Assembly (NCBI GenBank): GCA_013331375.1
Contig: DUGO01000215.1
Location: 1-5,837, forward strand
Source of the DNA: Candidatus Methanoperedentaceae archaeon
GTDB taxonomy: Archaea > Halobacteriota > Methanosarcinia > Methanosarcinales > Methanoperedenaceae
DNA: 5,837 nt
Direction: 5' to 3'
Part shown: positions 4,956 to 5,837 of the stretch, piece by piece
Layout: every line of letters starts with the position of its first letter
Position numbering within the stretch: the first letter of the stretch is position 1
Notes under the pieces: generated by a model
The model's database searches: none
Told to the model about the DNA's origin: nothing
The model's input: only the letters and a program-made list of their open reading frames with translations
Made by a program: the position numbers and the translations under genes

Positions 4956-5837
4956 TCACGTCAGCTTTATGTATCCATGCCTTGGTTCAAATAGGGTTCC
5001 ATCCGTCTTCAACATTGCTATGAGGTCTTCTATCTGCTCCTCGGTCAGGTTCATCTTTTCCTTTGCTCTCTCGATAATCTCGCTCCGCTGGGCGAGCCTG
5101 TACTCATTCTCATCCTGCAGCGACCGGATTATGTCACGCAGGACTTTCACTTTGTCCCTCTGGCTCTTGCCCATGCCAACGGACACGATATCGACATCAA
5201 GCTTTCCGGTCTCAGGGTCTGTCATTACCTGCTCCAGGGATGATTTCACGATGCTTATAACCCTCCCTGCGTCCTCAGTCGTGACGCTGTCGCTCAGGCG
5301 CACGCGTGCGCACGCCTCGGATATGCGGACAAGCGCCTCCAGCTGTCGTGCGGTCACGGGCACGGGTGCGTTGGGGTCTTCTCCCTGGTGGCGCAGGCTC
5401 AGGTAGAAATCGATGAGCATTTTCCTTGCCTCGTCCGTTATCACGGGGAAGACGTTGCGCCTCGCATATGCGACGTACTTTCGCAAAAGTTCGGGCGATA
5501 TCTCGGGCTGGATGACCTGCATCGCGTTTTTCACCTGGTCCTCTGTCACGCCCGGGTTCAGGAGGTTGTCGAGGCGCGCCGAGAGCTCGCCTGCATAATG
5601 GGCTGCAAGTATGTGCTTTGCTATCGAGGTGTCCCTGTTCACGTTGGGCTGGTCGGTCAGTATGAATATGAGGTCGAAGCGCGAGATAAGGGCTGGCGGC
5701 ATGTTTATCTGCTGGGCTATGCCCTCGAACCTGTCGAACCTGCCGAACTTGGGGTTTGCTGCGCCGAGCAGGGCACAGCGCGACTTGAGTGTAGCCATTA
5801 TTCCGGCTTTTGCAACGCTTATGGTCTGCTGCTCCAT
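4956..5837 (-). CDS. mcm: Replicative DNA helicase MCM, C-terminal part (cut by the window edge)
   Basis: The frame is open to the right edge and only the last 293 residues are present, roughly 40 percent of a normal archaeal MCM. The methionine at the edge is internal. The visible part starts in the presensor hairpin (EQQTISVAKAGI) and continues with sensor 1 (N28 in LLGAANPKFGR), the arginine finger (R53 in LISRFDLIF), the sensor 2 segment (R164 in TARQLEALVRISEA) and a C-terminal winged helix (about 225-293). Walker A and B and the N-terminal DNA-binding domains lie outside. MCM forms a hexameric ring that unwinds DNA 3' to 5' at the replication fork using ATP. All catalytic residues in the seen part are intact, and no intein interrupts it. 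DUF424 follows by 4 nt. Confidence 0.95.
   Translation of the reverse strand: MEQQTISVAKAGIMATLKSRCALLGAANPKFGRFDRFEGIAQQINMPPALISRFDLIFILTDQPNVNRDTSIAKHILAAHYAGELSARLDNLLNPGVTEDQVKNAMQVIQPEISPELLRKYVAYARRNVFPVITDEARKMLIDFYLSLRHQGEDPNAPVPVTARQLEALVRISEACARVRLSDSVTTEDAGRVISIVKSSLEQVMTDPETGKLDVDIVSVGMGKSQRDKVKVLRDIIRSLQDENEYRLAQRSEIIERAKEKMNLTEEQIEDLIAMLKTDGTLFEPRHGYIKLT

Noticed and set aside
4969..5598. Plus-strand open frames opposite mcm
   Set aside because: They are rich in Ser/Arg/Leu, as expected from the antisense of an acidic-basic helicase region, with no motif. MCM on the other strand explains the sequence.
1..5837. CRISPR arrays, insertion sequences, tRNA or rRNA genes, attachment sites
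   Set aside because: No spaced direct repeats, transposase signatures, terminal repeats or cloverleaf-like segments were seen. The window is almost fully covered by housekeeping genes of even composition.

Overview
The window looks like chromosomal DNA from a euryarchaeal archaeon. It carries an archaeal-type Dph2, a replicative MCM helicase, a DUF424 protein, and an HTH protein with C-terminal CBS domains (COG2524-like). Starts are preceded by archaeal TATA-like elements or by GAGGTG/GAAGGTG-type Shine-Dalgarno (SD) sequences. Moderate GC content and overall protein character suggest the Methanosarcinia or a relative (Methanoperedens/ANME-2-like lineages, for example), but no marker here fixes the taxon. 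Coding density is very high. The longest non-coding stretch, about 130 bases, is the divergent promoter region between the CBS regulator and dph2.

Layout. Positions 1-242 hold a short plus-strand gene for a two-helix membrane protein of unknown function, preceded by an AT-rich inverted repeat. It converges on, and overlaps by 7 nt, the minus-strand HTH-CBS regulator (236-1111). A divergent intergenic region (1112-1243) with promoters for both directions separates the regulator from dph2 (1244-2221), which makes the diphthamide precursor on elongation factor 2. An AT-rich 36-nt spacer leads into a tightly coupled operon of pyrD (2258-3175), pyrK (3162-3920) and a fumarylacetoacetate-hydrolase (FAH) family gene (3917-4651). 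The reading frames overlap by 14 and 4 nt. This operon converges, with a 9-nt gap, on a minus-strand pair: mcm (C-terminal 293 residues only; it runs off the right edge) followed 4 nt later by a DUF424 gene.

Function. PyrD and PyrK should form the class 1B dihydroorotate dehydrogenase of pyrimidine synthesis, with electrons passing from PyrD FMN through the PyrK 2Fe-2S centre and FAD to NAD+. The coupled FAH-family enzyme has intact metal-binding residues, but its substrate cannot be read from sequence. Removal of the enol form of oxaloacetate or another acylpyruvate-type reaction is one possibility. MCM and DUF424 are probably co-transcribed.

I found no convincing previously undescribed multi-gene system. 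The most useful leads are the FAH gene locked into the pyrDK operon, the uncharacterised DUF424 gene attached to mcm, the possibly self-regulating CBS regulator with palindromes at its own promoter, and the substituted FAD motif of PyrK. No RNA genes, mobile elements or CRISPR arrays are visible.
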